A stretch of DNA of 64,000 bases from Aurelia coerulea (GCA_039566865.1 CM076955.1:14033501-14097500), one strand, 5' to 3'; positions 43,444-55,446 are shown, counted from the first letter of the stretch. The notes: generated by a model not told the origin, from the sequence alone. Translations and numbers: made by a program.

Positions 43444-44088
43444 TCATATAAACTCAGATGCTGTAGGCGTCAAAGGAAAAGAGGCTGTTGAAACTACTTT
43501 TGTTTCCTTGGGAGTTGCTCTCTTTTCGTCAATCATCCCGAGCAAGGCCATGTAGCCATCTTTCACACCTTCACCGGTCTTAGCACTTGAAGGTTGCAAT
43601 ACCCAAGGATGTTTGTCTTTCAAACTATTCAAATCCAAGATCTCTATCATATCGATTGGATCCATAGCGTAATGTAAGTCCTGTTTATTTGCGAAGATCA
43701 GAACTGGAACACGTTCTTTACGACAAGCATTCAATGCCAGACAAAGTTCTTCGCGAATTTCTTCAATTCGCTTACGGTCAGTCGAGTCCACGACAAACAC
43801 AATACCATCCGCTTGTCGCATATAACTTCGCCATAATGGTCTGATATTTTCGCGACCACCTACATCCCAAATTGAAAGTCTTGTATTTTTAGCAAGTTTT
43901 ATTCTTTCCATGTTAAATGCTGCGGTTGGTGCAGTCGGTACAAATTCGTTCATTTTTAATCGGTATAAGATTGATGTTTTTCCTGAATCGTCCAAACCGA
44001 TCATCGTGATCTGGAAAGGTTTCGGAAGCAAGATGCGCTCTCCTGTTGCACGAATAAAGTTCATAAGTCCGGCTTTGCCCATACCCAT
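43444..44088 (-). CDS. ARL4-like: Arf-family small GTPase, ARL4-like, single exon
   Basis: Starting at ATG 44088 the product has 214 residues. Longer reading from 44133 lacks an ATG, and an in-frame stop lies just upstream. Gly2 allows N-myristoylation and membrane binding. G1 is GLDDSGKT (31-38), switch I FVPTAPTAAFN (49-59) with Thr55, G3 WDVGG (74-78), G4 NKQD (134-137) and G5 SSAK (167-170). RPLW.SY.R..DGIVFVVDS and VPVLI.ANKQDL match ARL4 proteins, which act at the plasma membrane and recruit cytohesins; ARL4 coding regions are also intronless in vertebrates. Residue 79 is Arg (codon CGC) where Arf proteins have the Gln that helps GTP hydrolysis. The C-terminus (ATPKETKVVSTASF and on) lacks the basic tail of vertebrate ARL4. 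No disrupting change is seen. Family call firm, subfamily likely. Confidence 0.85.
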   Translation of the reverse strand: MGMGKAGLMNFIRATGERILLPKPFQITMIGLDDSGKTSILYRLKMNEFVPTAPTAAFNMERIKLAKNTRLSIWDVGGRENIRPLWRSYMRQADGIVFVVDSTDRKRIEEIREELCLALNACRKERVPVLIFANKQDLHYAMDPIDMIEILDLNSLKDKHPWVLQPSSAKTGEGVKDGYMALLGMIDEKRATPKETKVVSTASFPLTPTASEFI

Positions 44089-44159
44089 TCCAGTGTAATC
44101 TAAAACAATCTTCTTGAATTGTTTCTTGATCAAATTTTCGTTGCTAGGAATGCTATTTT

Positions 44160-45092
44160 AGCGATCTTTGAGCGTTGTAAACAGAACACTGGATGAGTGT
44201 AGTCGTCGGTGTGCACCTGTATATTGTTTGTAGTTAATTTCTTGTTATTCTTCTCAAAAATGATCGCTGCCCTCCCCAATCTTCTGATGCTAAGTACGAA
44301 TGTTTACAACGGATCAAGTAATTTGCTGAAATTGCATCTATTTTGAACTCCTCTGTTCTTCTGAAATTGTCCTCAAGGAGTTCAGCATACACCAAGAGAC
44401 GCCGGTAAACAACACTACTTCACAACTGTAAATACTCTAGAGTGGACTTCCAATCTTTATGGCGTGAAACATATTGTCTGCGGCTAACGTGGTCTGTTGT
44501 CAAGAAAATCTATGTGTTCAGTAGATCTTTGATTAAGAGAACTCCCAAATTCAAATCAGGTTACTCTACACACGAGCGAATCGTCTGCTGATCGATGCAG
44601 AACCACAGCCGCTCTGGATCAGAATGAAAACCTCGCTCCCGTTTCATTACGTACGAGCATAATAATAGCGTAATTGTACCTGCTCTATTGCGGTCAAAGT
44701 TGAAAGCTGCTCACTGGGCAAAAAACCTGAATTGTCAATGATAAATCAGCTTGGATTCAATCGCCTTTGCAGGTGTTCAAAATGCTCTTAGGCCACAACA
44801 CTTGGAAATGATTATTCATTACAAATATACTTTAATCACTGCACAAGGCTTAGTTCATGGATGATGGCTACAGGCAAGAAGCCGCTGCGTTGGCCGCTTC
44901 TTCTTTGAAATAGACTCTTCGAGATGTTACTTCAATTTCAATCAATTTTTTCCAAGAAATAAAACTCATTTATAATTTTCTCTGTTTCTATGATGATCTT
45001 GTGAAGTTTTTAGTCGTTCTTTTTGTAATTTTTTTTAGGTTAAAAAAGTTGTTATTGAATATTACTCAGGAGTAAAGATGCAATGACACCAT
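44160..45092. other. Upstream region of the ARL4-like gene; nothing else recognised
   Basis: The promoter of the ARL4-like gene should lie here (- strand), but I see no clear TATA box or SBS box. No other gene or repeat was recognised. Confidence 0.4.
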
Positions 45093-45100
45093 TATTAAAC

Positions 45101-45233
45101 CGAGGGGTGTATCACTCTTCCGAAAAAGCGTACGAGATTTTTTTAAACAATAGGATTTTTAGGGATTTTTCTTGAAAACAAAAGGATTTTTGGTAAAGGC
45201 GTACGAGAGTTTTGCAGAGTGATACGCCCTTCG
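45101..45233. mobile_element. CGAGGGG hAT-type MITE, copy 1
   Basis: TATTAAAC duplicates at 45093-45100 and 45234-45241. The ends are CGAGGGGTGTATCACTCT and the inverse AGAGTGATACGCCCTTCG. The 133-bp interior (GCGTACGAGATTTTTTT, AAAAGGATTTTTGG) matches 50502-50638. Non-coding. Confidence 0.9.
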
Positions 45234-46221
45234 TATTAAACAAGATAAAAATGTAGGATGTTTTGAAAATCACGTTTTTTTTAATAAAAAATTGGCTTGC
45301 AAGAAACCAGTACTAAAATGGCCAAGATTTCCAGAAACTCTTTCTGAGAAGTATTAAGATACTTTTAAAAGTTGAAATATGTCGTTGAACCTTTGGTCTT
45401 GAGGAATATTAACCTGTATTAACAAACCGTCTATGTTTTGGACATAACAGAACACTGTTTATTTATGAATGTATGATGTTTTAATTGTCAAGAAACCTAT
45501 CTGCACCATTGTTAGAGACCACATTGATGATTCGTGCATACGAAAAATAAGGAACAAATTAAGAAACTATTAGTACTAAAATGGGAATATTTTTATGTTG
45601 AATTGAGAAACTTCTAGTGACTTCATTCAAAAGTGTCTTACTCTTTTCAAAACAAATGTGTAACGGGTGTCCCAAAAAAACGCAACAGGTTTGAAAAATT
45701 GTGATGCACGCTGTTTCAAACTCATGATCAAACGATTATTTTCTTTCTAAATTTGAAATGATTAGATTAAATTTTGGTATATTTGCTATTTTTTCGGTAA
45801 CTTGGTTGTAGGGTTAAAAATCAGTAAACCAGAGCATTAGCATTAGAGCACAAGATAATTGAAGATTAAAGCAAGGCAGTATCTACAACTTCACAGCATT
45901 ACTGACTGACAGGCACACAAACTTGATCAAGAAACTGTAACGAAGAGATCCTTTGCTTAACCTTGAGTTTTCAAGTCTCGAAGGAGCTCTTAATGCTCAT
46001 GTAACCCCAACGGTAGCCTAGTCATTTTAGAAGAAGTAAAGAACCATCGTGCATGTATCAATTTGCCACAATAATTAAAAAGATTTACAATAGTTTGTTT
46101 AAGAGCTAAAAATAGATACATAATTACAACTTTTTAAATAAATACCTATAAAACACCCCTAATGGTAGTGGCAGGGACAGCATTAAAAGATCGAATTGAC
46201 CTTATTTCCATAATGGTCCCT
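45234..46221. other. Lone element end, otherwise nothing
   Basis: TAACGGGTGTCCCAAAAAAA at 45661 is a left terminus of the GGGTGTCCC family with no visible partner. The rest is AT-rich, and 46090-46221 is probably 3' UTR of the retroelement fragment that follows on the - strand. Confidence 0.45.
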
Positions 46222-46590
46222 TCAGAGGTTATTTCTTAAAAACAAAACTAAATTGCTTTTTGATGAAATGGGTCCAAATGATGAGTGTAAGAGGGCATAT
46301 GAGGTGTCAATAGTACACATATACGTCATCTTCTTCTCTCTGTATATCTTGGAAAAATTTTCTTTAATCTTGTGTTTGCATGTGTTAATATTATTGGTTG
46401 CGGATTTTAAATCAGATGCTAGACTATTCCATATTGTTGGCCCTAGGTAACATAGACATTTTTGGCCTGTGTGACTTTTACAAAATGGGACGTTTAATTT
46501 AAACTTAGACCTTCGTGTCATTCGACTGTTGTCAACTGGATGGAATATTTCATCAGCATAAGCTGGAGCAGTTCCTTTAAAAAATTTCAT
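46222..46590 (-). pseudogene. C-terminal fragment of a CR1-like retrotransposon protein
   Basis: The - strand frame of 122 codons reads FKGTAPAYADEIFHPVDNSR, then RRSKFKLNVPFCKSHTGQK and YLGPTIWNSLASDLK. This is the C-terminal region after the RT in many CR1/Rex-type elements (AP.Y..E.F...TR.S.....P........GQK...Y.GP..WN.L...LK). The RT itself is missing, so it is a 5'-truncated copy. No stop is seen within the fragment. Confidence 0.7.
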
Positions 46591-47015
46591 TATCTTTACA
46601 CAGATATTTTGATTTCATATTTCATATTTTGACAGTGGGCATTTAAGAAGCACGACTGTGTTTTGACAGAAATCTCTCTCAAACGCAAATTGCAATACAA
46701 AACGAACTTGCGTGTTTGCTTGTTTGTCAGCAATGCTTCTGTTATTGCAGGAATTGTCATGCAAGGTAATTGTCCATTATATTTTGCTCTTATGCCAGTA
46801 GCTACGGTATTGACACAAGAGCGAATTTGAAGCTTGCTGATTTTTAATTTCTACAACCAAGTCAACAAAAATAATGGAAAATATGTAAAATTGAATTCAA
46901 TCATTGCAGATTTTAATAATGGATTGATAGCGAGTTTGAAAACTTTTGCATCAGAATTTTTCACATCCGGGAAATGCTTTTCAGGGACATCCAGTAGTGC
47001 TTTTAAATATGATCA

Positions 47016-47513
47016 TACCGGGTGAGTAGAAAAATATAGCCCCGTTTGGAAGACCGCGCTTCCTGGATATCAAGACAACAACAATGGCAAGTATAACATT
47101 CATTATTTGACATACTGAAATCGACCATTCCGCTTCGAAATTACAGTCAGGGGGATTTTTCCGAGAAAGCTCCTTCAAGAACTCTTCAAAACAGGCCTAA
47201 AATCAAGATCTGCCTTATGACTTATTCATTTATGCTCCTGCCGGTATCCCTTTGGGAGGATGAAAGTGTCATCCCTGGGCAAGAAGATAACACTTGTTAA
47301 CGTGCTGAAGTCATTGCTGCAAGGCAGAAATACAAAGAAAATTCGGTCGTGATTTTAGGCCTGTTTTGAAGGTTCTTGAAGGGCCTCTCTCGAAAAAATC
47401 CCTCATAATTTCAGAACGGAGTGGCCGATTTCAGTTTAGTAAAATGGATTTTAGAATGTCAACCATTAACCATTGGATGGTACATTTGCCAATATTATTG
47501 CCTTGATACCTAG
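47016..47513. mobile_element. Fold-back family A, copy 2
   Basis: The left end TACCGGGTGAGTAGAAAA is followed by CCTGGATATCAAGAC. The arms (47072-47215 and 47332-47510) are inverses: AAACAGGCCTAAAATCA against TGATTTTAGGCCTGTTTT, and CGACCATTCCGCTTCGAAAT against ATTTCAGAACGGAGTGGCCG. The right TIR is not recognisable. Confidence 0.7.
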
Positions 47514-49441
47514 AACACTTTCTCTCGTCATCTACTTCGTTTTGACATTTATAGAGAAGAGAGGAACTGCTGTTTTAGATGCGACTGCTAATTTTGACTT
47601 TCTCGTACCATAAATAAGCAACCGCTTGTCAGACTGACTCAAACAAGGTCTCGTACTTCCAGTTGAAGACTTTTCTGTGCAACGAAAGCCTCAATAGTAG
47701 CCACATAAACGTGTTGCAGTGAATCTGGGGCACCTTGTAGAGCGTATGGAAGTACTTGATCTCTGGTCAAGGATTCGAATCACCGCGATCGCTTTAGATG
47801 CTCATAAACTTTGGGAATGGGGACCTAAAAAGCCATTGTCGCCCAGAATTCGTTGTGGGCACGCTGCATCAAGATCAAATTTAGGCCTGGGTGAAAAATG
47901 TGGATCCACACCGTAATCGTTGAACTAATATGAACAATTTGACTTTCGTTTACTTTTATGTCAGTTCAGCTGGCGTTTACGCCAAATGTCATTTCAAGAC
48001 AGTCTGAAATTGCGGCATGCCTGCAAAGGACCCTGGCTGACGATGGCTCCTTGAATTCTAAGAACCCCACCAAAAATATATTTTGTTGTCAACGCAGGAA
48101 ATACTCAAGACTGCGATTAGAGGCTGCTGGAGCGAAGCGGTTGCAGGCACATTTATCAGCACTTCTACTTTACAACGGTTTGCGGCCGCCAGTGAGGAGG
48201 CCTTAGTTGTAAAAGCTTATTGGGGACTATAACAGAATCGCCTTTTATTTTCAATCGAAGATTAACTTAAAGTCGTTTCTAAGATCGTTGAATTAGAAAA
48301 TAAAGGTCTCTTGAACAGTTGCATTAGTGAATCAAAATCCGTTTGAAGAGAAAGATAACATAAGCCCTGTCGGAGGCAAAAAATTTCCATGTGATAAATG
48401 TGATCTTAAAGATAGCACATGAATAAGGGGAGGTGCTAGTGCAATTGTAAAATTCGCAGCAAGGAACCGTGCACCTGAATCGAAACAACCTGAATACAAC
48501 GCAGCTGCTGATCTCTTCAACTGCAAAACACAAAGAGGATCCTTAGCTACTACTATTTCTCTATGACTACTGCACAGCATTTTACTAGAGTACACAAGCA
48601 AAATGGCAGCGCTCTTTTGAAATATGAATAACGACGTAAAGAAACATTTCTAAGAAACCTTAAGCATTCGTCATTTCAATATGGGTGGGAAAGAGACAGT
48701 AAAAACAAATTGTATAAAGAAAATGTTGAGGTTAAAAAGGGTTTATTATCAAAATAATTCAATAGGACAATCACTTTAGGTCAGAGAGTTATAATGGGCC
48801 TAACCAAGCCTACACATAACAAATTTCTGTGTGAAACCCCTTATCAACGTGGCAAAAAGGCTAAATAGTATTTCGAACCTTTATTTGCATCAAGTGACGC
48901 TGCCTCTGTCTGGTGTACTGGCTGTAGTGTCATCTGAATTAACACTGGACACATCTTTACATCTTCGAAATCAATAAAGATTTAATAGAGGATTTGAGAT
49001 AAGACAACAAATGGAAGCAAATACCTTGCTTTTCATGTTGGCAATCATCTGTCTAAATTATTTTGGTATCACACATGAAGTAATGATGGCAACTCAAGTC
49101 ACTCACCACTATCATGTGAGTCCTCGTTCCCCTGTGCTCTTTGGTGTCAATGATGTTACTTTGGTCAGCAGGAACTCATGATATTATTCTCTGAAAAACT
49201 TGACCCTACTTAGACCCTCGCCACGAGAATTTGGGGCTGCAATCACAAGACTGGACGAATTGCATTATGCGAAGTTTTCGTCATTGAGTGTGCGCCGAAT
49301 GGGATTTTTGTTGCATTTTGTTGTACGATATGATAGCTGAAAATGGGCCTGGACATGGTCGCCTTTTCACTGATTTACTTTGAGTTCCTGATTGGCAAAG
49401 TTTATTGCAGGGATACAAGGGACTTAGATAATCATTCAACT
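47514..49441. other. No gene seen
   Basis: Short frames such as 47958-48206 carry no domain, and no splice-supported exon stands out. Confidence 0.35.
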
Positions 49442-49878
49442 CGCTGCTAGTAGCCTGCGTGCAGACTCTACTGATTTCTTTTCAGAGAGGTTCTCCTCCA
49501 GTAGAGTCTGCGCAACAGCGACCAAATCCTTGTTCGTGGTCATGTGCGGTTCCAAGGATTGAGGAACTAACTCATTGAATTTGATTCAATAGAGCTGCCT
49601 ATGAATAGGGTAGACAAAACACCCACACACATTTATCACAAAAGGGTTTTTATGGCTGGCTTTGTTCATGCATACGCCAATTGAATATCAGCAGACTCGA
49701 ACAAAGACATAGACGCTCCATCAAACAAAGGGGATATGCTTCAGCCAATCAGGAAAGGTTCCTCATTTCTCGTGAACTGAAGACAAGGATTTGGTCGCTG
49801 TTGCGCATACTCTACTGGTGGAGAACCTATCTGAAATGAAAAGAAATCAGTAGAGTCTGCACGCAAGCTAGCTGCTAG
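49442..49878. mobile_element. Fold-back element with TAGCCTGCGTGCAGACT end
   Basis: The left arm 49442-49533 and right arm 49782-49878 are close inverses (GCAGACTCTACTGATTTC against GAAATCAGTAGAGTCTGC; GCAACAGCGACCAAATCC against GGATTTGGTCGCTGTTGC). Each arm itself holds a small inverted AGTAGAGTCTGC pair. The loop is about 250 bp. The terminal motif TAGCCTGCGTGCA recurs at 53219 and 57415. Confidence 0.75.
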
Positions 49879-50359
49879 TGGATATCCCGAAAGAAGCCAC
49901 TCGGTGTTTCGTGATGTTACGTTGCTATGTGTCAGGAGATCATATGGCATAAGTCACTTTAAGACGACAAAATAAGACGTGATAGGCTTGGGATTGCGAT
50001 AAAAGCATGAATGAAGATAACTAATTTTATTGCCGCTGGCTTGCGGAATTGATCATTATTTAAGCCTGGCTTGCTGCAAGCTAAACATTGATAAGTTACT
50101 TTGTTTCAACAACGGTGACATCATCACCTTGTCCCTGCCTTTCCTTGTTCATCTCCTGTGATAGTTGGTCGATTTGCCTCTTAGGCATTTAGTTTACTGG
50201 AATACAAGAGTTTTACTCAAGTGATTTTGATTCATATCCAGGCCTTTCTGAGTGCTGCACATTTGCATAATAAGCTGGCTGAACGTCTTGTAAGCTGCTT
50301 CGTTTTTAATTGAACTGACATATTTCACACGATTTCCAGTTTCAAAATCTCGTGATAAA
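49879..50359. other. No gene seen
   Basis: Between the fold-back and the tandem array; nothing recognised. Confidence 0.35.
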
Positions 50360-51560
50360 TCCCTCATTATCTAATATCAAGGACTGAAGGTTCTAATTTG
50401 CTGTAGAGAAGAGGAGAAGAAACTGTTTTCTAATCATTGCATAAGAAGAGACTTTCGTCAATATTTTGCAATCGTAGATAAAATGAAGTAACTGCACAAA
50501 CCGAGGGGCATTTCACTCGTTTGAAAAAGCGTACGAGATTTTTTCAGAACAAAAGGATTTTTACAGATTTCTGATGGATTTTTCTTAAGGATTTTTGGAA
50601 AAGGTGTACGAGATTTTTTGGGAGTGAAATGCCCCTCGGCAAAAACCCTCCTTCCTTCTCTTCATCGAGAAACGGACTAAAAAGAATGATGCCATGGTTT
50701 ATTCTCCGATTGAAAATTCTAATTTGCTGTAAAGAAGGGACGAAGAAATTCATTTCCAATCATCGCACAAGAAGGGACTTTCGTCAGTATCTTGCGATTT
50801 TTGACCAAGTGACGCAAGCGATCTAAACTCTCCTTGCTATTCTTCATCGAGAAACTGACTTTGAAGATTGATACCACTATCTTATCCGTTATAAAACGAT
50901 CTAATTTGCAATCAGAGGAGAAGGAATTTATGACAACATCGCACAAGGAGACACTTTCGTCAATCTGTTACAATTGCTGATGAAATTACGCGACCCTTCT
51001 TTAAACTTTTGATCAAGAAACTGACCTACCATTTTATTGTCTATGATCAAAGATTCTAATTGCTACATATAGCAGGGAAGGAATTTATTTCCAATCATAC
51101 AATAAGAGATATTCGTCAGTATTTTGCGACTGTTGATGAAATAACGCAATCAATCTAAACCCTCTTTACTATTCTTTATTGAGAAACTGACTTTGAAAAA
51201 AGATACCACCATTTTATCCGTGATAAAGATTCTGACTTGCCATCCTTGCCATGAAGAAGACATAAAGGGTTTTATGACAATCATACTTTCGTCAACAATC
51301 TTTTTGAGATATTACGTAACAGCGTATCCTGCTAGCAACTCTTCATCAAGAAACTGACTTCAAAAAATGTTACCACTTTCACTTTCTTGTCTGTGACTAA
51401 AATTCTAACACAGAGAACAGTAGAAATTTACTTTCAATCACCTCACAAGAAGGACTTTCGTCAGTATGTTATGATTGTTGATGGAGTGACGTAAGCGGCC
51501 TAAACCAGAGAACATCGAGAAATGGACTTCAAAGAATGATGCCACCTTCCTTTGATACAA
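50360..51560. repeat. Diverged tandem array, period about 168 bp, six to seven units
   Basis: The marker (C/T)GAGAAACTGACTT recurs near 50664, 50847, 51012, 51180, 51348 and 51518. Each unit also has ATACCAC, ATAAAGATTCTAAT, CAATCAT.GCACAAG, ACTTTCGTCAGTATTTTGCG and TGATGAAATAACGC. Read on the - strand, several units keep related peptide sequence (KNSKE.LD.LR, KILT.VS.CMIGN) although stops occur. 168 is a multiple of three. The first unit is split by the MITE at 50502-50638. Confidence 0.8.
50502..50638. mobile_element. CGAGGGG hAT-type MITE, copy 2
   Basis: The flanks GCACAAAC (50494-50501) and GCAAAAAC (50639-50646) match at 7 of 8 bases. The ends are CGAGGGGCATTTCACTC and GAGTGAAATGCCCCTCG. 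It is the same family as 45101-45233 and interrupts the tandem array, so it is younger than the array. Confidence 0.9.
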
Positions 51561-52179
51561 AGAAGTTTATCTACATTAAAATCTAGCACAAACAATTAAA
51601 TCTTAAATGCATTACTTACGTGTTTATTGTTTACATCTGTGATAAATTGTTTTGTTACACGCAAAGCTTATCAGGTCTTAGGCAGAGTCTTTAAATGACG
51701 TCAAAGTGTGACAACTAGTAACCATGCGAAAATCTATTTTCTCTGGTGTGTGCCACAAGATCTGTAGTGCAGTACAATTTTTGTTGAAAAAAATCAAAAT
51801 TCAGGAACTTGTGGCATGTGAAGAAACGTCTCCAATGAAATCTGTTCTTCCCAATGAAATTTAAAAATCCTGAAAACAATTCACCATAAATGGTCCCTGT
51901 CCAAGGTCAGTTCAGAATGTGCATTGTGTTAGCGTGCTACAATATTCTTTTACAAGAAACTAAGAATTTGACTCTGACTGAAAGTTTATTAAATTCTTAT
52001 TATTTGAGCTCTCAAAGCCTCTTAACTCTTACTGCCCGCACCAAATTTGATTTATGTAGTGTCATTGGGGAGATAGATCAATAACCGAAACTGTGTTACT
52101 TCTATACACGATACTGCATGCGTTCTGAATTCATATCTTCAGTCACATCACGTATTGATTAGTTCATTTTATGCATCTA
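51561..52179. other. No gene seen
   Basis: No repeat or domain recognised. Confidence 0.35.
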
Positions 52180-52360
52180 TCAATTTTCATTCAATTATTC
52201 ATTCATTGCTTCGTTCGTTCGTTTGTTCGTTCGTTGATTCGTTCAATCTTCATCCAACGACTTCATAACAACCATAATAATGTATTTCGTTCATTTACTG
52301 TTTATTCCTTCAGCTCTTTCATTCGTTCATTCATCAGTCAATCCATCTATCCATTCATTC
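52180..52360. repeat. Imperfect (GTTC)n/(ATTC)n microsatellite
   Basis: Runs such as TTCGTTCGTTCGTTTGTTCG near 52210 and ATTCGTTCATTCATCAGTCA near 52320, with non-repeat sequence between. The frames read through it are artefacts. Confidence 0.7.
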
Positions 52361-53027
52361 ATGTAATTACATATTTATAGTTTCTCTGTTTGTTTCATTT
52401 GTTTCATTCCAGTAATTCATTGAGCCTTATATCTGTAACACAGTCCTTCCCACGTTTATTTTTCTACCTATATCTTGGCCCCGTTACAAGTGAAACAAAT
52501 TCAAACTCTTTTCAAGCTGGGAAAAACATTTTTCAAGACACAGATAACAAATATTTGCAATTTCCAACGACAAAGAATGATCTGAGATAACGAGAGAAAT
52601 GAATTAAAACAAGAAATGACACAGTGTTTCATTATCATCAATTTCCTTCCCGATAGCGTGGATTTATCAGGTCGAGGCCTAAAAGTACGATAACCTTTTG
52701 GCTGTGAACTCAAATATCAATACTTGAAGAAAGTCTGGTGGTTTTAGTATGACATCAAACCATTGAAGCGCGAAGAAGCTTTAGACAGGATTAATCACAT
52801 GTACATTTTTGATTTATGACATTATTTAAAAGTGGAAAGCCGCGGTTTTGGTTAGCAACAAGAAGCGTATTCGCGTGGACAATAAGTCATGTGACATTTG
52901 CAATTCATATAAAAATGTAGCCTCTATTTTGTAGTTGTTTTATTTAAGGAACAGAGAAAATGAAAATGCTTTTTTGATAAGTTAGGAGTACGAGGAAACA
53001 GGGCGTTCTAATGGAAGACATCGTTTA

Positions 53028-53215
53028 CACTGTACAGGTCTGTGGATCCGTAACAAAAGTGTATCGGATCAGCCTCACCTTCACACTGTTGATGATAATC
53101 AGTAACAATTTTGTTCCTTCTATCTATGGAACATTTTTTATGTGGAGCAGTGCAAACGCTTTTGATCCATGACAAATTTGGAACAGTCTATACCTGTGCA
53201 GTGTAAGCGTTAGCC
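53028..53215. mobile_element. MITE remnant with TTACACTG ends
   Basis: GTTTACACTGTACAGG on the left and CCTGTGCAGTGTAA on the right; inside, GGATC.GTAACAAAAG is roughly mirrored by CTTTTGATCCATGAC. Related words occur at 21470-21600. It abuts a TAGCCTGCGTGCA motif at 53219. Confidence 0.5.
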
Positions 53216-53769
53216 TGCGTGCACTATAGCCAAGGAAAAGGTATAGTCTGCGTAATGCCGCTCATTTTCATGTAGTGCGTGTTTCATAATTGATAACAAA
53301 GAAAACTTATTGTCGTAAAAGCCAATAGCATCACTTTCCTGGGAAACGAGGAAGCGAGCAGATTTGAGAACGGCTATCATGTGATTAAATCTTTCCAGCA
53401 TGAAAGTTCTAGAAAGAATAAGCTCTTGCCATTTGAAATTTATCACCAGTAGTGAAGCAGTCGAAAAAGGGTTTCGCTTGAAATTTACTGACAGTTACCG
53501 GATCTTTTCCATTTTTCTTTGCATTTAGATACGCATTATTTCGTTTCCTTTGAAGAGATTGTAAATATTGTAGCTGTTATCAAATTTTCTTTTCAACACG
53601 AACTCTTCTGTATTGTTATCATGTATAAAGATGTTTAAAAAGGAAAAAGACACGGGGAGGGTTTAGGGTTACGTTAACCAAAAACTGTATCGATATCTTA
53701 TTTCTTTCCAAATGCAAGCCAACACGAAATCTACTCTTTTTTATCCCAATGGAAAGCAATTACGTACTT

Positions 53770-54087
53770 GGAAATGGTAGTGGAAATGGTCAAAGATGTT
53801 CTTCATTCAGAGGAGTAAAATATTGGAACAGCCTCTCAGCTGAGTCGAAGCAAGCCGTAACACTCAACAGTTTTAAAACAACTATTTAGGAAATGTTTCT
53901 TTTTTGCACTTATTTTTCTTCTGTAAATTCGAACAATTTTGTATTTTAGAATTTCATTTTGACATCATATATTGTAATTATTCTAATCGTAGGCATTTTC
54001 CATAAATTGTAAGATTTTTGACGAAGGGCCCCTTGTAAATTAGCCTTTGCTGAAGAGTCACCCTCCTATAAATAAATGAAATGAAAA
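53770..54087 (+). pseudogene. 3' fragment of a CR1/L2-like retrotransposon
   Basis: Thirty-odd codons of the C-terminus remain (GNGQRCSSFRGVKYWNSLSA, then ESKQAVTLNSFKTTI and a stop at 53887-53889), matching the F.....WN.L......S...FK pattern at the end of CR1-type proteins. A 3' UTR follows with GGGCCCCTTGTAAATTAG, CACCCTCCTAT and a tail AAATAAATGAAATGAAA. The RT is absent. The 3' UTR resembles 39535-39625. Confidence 0.65.
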
Positions 54088-54218
54088 ATTTGCAGACGAA
54101 CTGATTCCATCAGAGAGGAGGCAACAATTTTCTGAAAGAACTCGTAGCCCTGCGCCGCAGAGAATCGCAAGAAAGGCAGGAGTGGAGGAAGCAATTTTAG
54201 TGAAGGCTGATAATGAAG

Positions 54219-54399
54219 TTGTTAGGGAGACGAGATACAATCTGTCCGAGGAAACTTATATGTCCCCGGCGCAGAGGGGTACGGCGCATGCACCCGTCAG
54301 AGCTTCAACCCCCAAAATGCTACTGCGCATGAACTTTAACCCACTGCACGGGGGAAACATAAGTTACCTCGGACAAAGCATATCTCGTCTCCCCAACGA
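54219..54399. mobile_element. GTTGGGGAGACGAGAT MITE, copy 2
   Basis: The ends are GTTAGGGAGACGAGATA and ATATCTCGTCTCCCCAAC. The interior aligns with 32638-32820 (CTGTCCGAGGAAACTTAT, CGTCAGAGCTTCAACC, CTACTGCGCATGAACTTTAA). The open frame across it has no standing as a gene. Confidence 0.85.
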
Positions 54400-55446
54400 A
54401 AAGGCTGTAAGATAACTTAAGGTCAGAAAATCTAGTTGCGCACTGAAAGAAAACGATGAAATGGAAGGTGGGAGGAAATGAAGTCGACCATTCTTGTTTT
54501 TGTTGGGTAAGAAGCTTTCAAAATGGAGAAAAAAGGGGAAAACAAGGAAATTCAAGAGAATTCAATTGCGACTGTGCGTAGGTTAATTAACGGTGCAAAG
54601 GGAGAATTTAGGAAATTCGCAACATCGGCATATGGTCTTCATATTCAACTTTTTTATGCATAATTTTTTAAAGGAAGCACATGTTATGAATGCAAACTCA
54701 TCATTAAGTATTGATAAATATGTGGTTTTAGTGTGGTCCACGACCACTGAGAACTGTGACACGTTGATTTGGCTGAATAGAAAACAAGTAACACAACAGT
54801 GCGCGAAAGAAAATGTTTTGTAAAGGAATTTGAATCGCTTCAATGAAAAAAGAGCACCGCTATGCAATCCTTTTATGGTCAACCAGCACTGACGAGGACA
54901 TTGTGAGAGAAACTGTAAATAAACTATTTCTGAAGTCTTGACCTTTTCAAGGACCACAATTTATTGAACACATTTATAATGCGTTAAACTCAGCCATCGG
55001 TTCCAAAGATCAAACATTCCGCTGATTCGGCTGAGATTTCAGGTTCAAGCAGTAAGATCTGTGCTGGACGATAAACTATCCCTTTTTCAAATCTCTTGCA
55101 GTAACAAAATGTGGGTATCTAAAATTGATACATAGTCTAGTGCAAGCGACTATTGCATTTCATGTTATCATAATTTGGCCTGAAGACGGTCTCTGAGAAA
55201 GAAATATCGCAAAAGATTCTAACACGAGAAATTTCGCAATGATTTGTCGGAAAGACGTAGCCTTTGCCAACCTTTGCCTGTGAGGCAGGATAGACGGTGC
55301 TTCAAAAATTATGAAACCCATTCAAACCAAATTTAGGGATTGATTGGAGACTATTTTAGTAAAATGCTTGTGATACCTGAAATCTTCGCATGATTATTCT
55401 TAAAATGTTGTGGGTAAAGCTTTATCCAGTAAAATATTAGCAAATC
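54400..55446. other. No gene seen
   Basis: Contains frames on both strands near 54583-54957 without domains or splice support. Confidence 0.35.

Noticed and set aside
54182..54415. 77-residue + strand frame
   Set aside because: It lies mostly within the GTTGGGGAGACGAGAT MITE.
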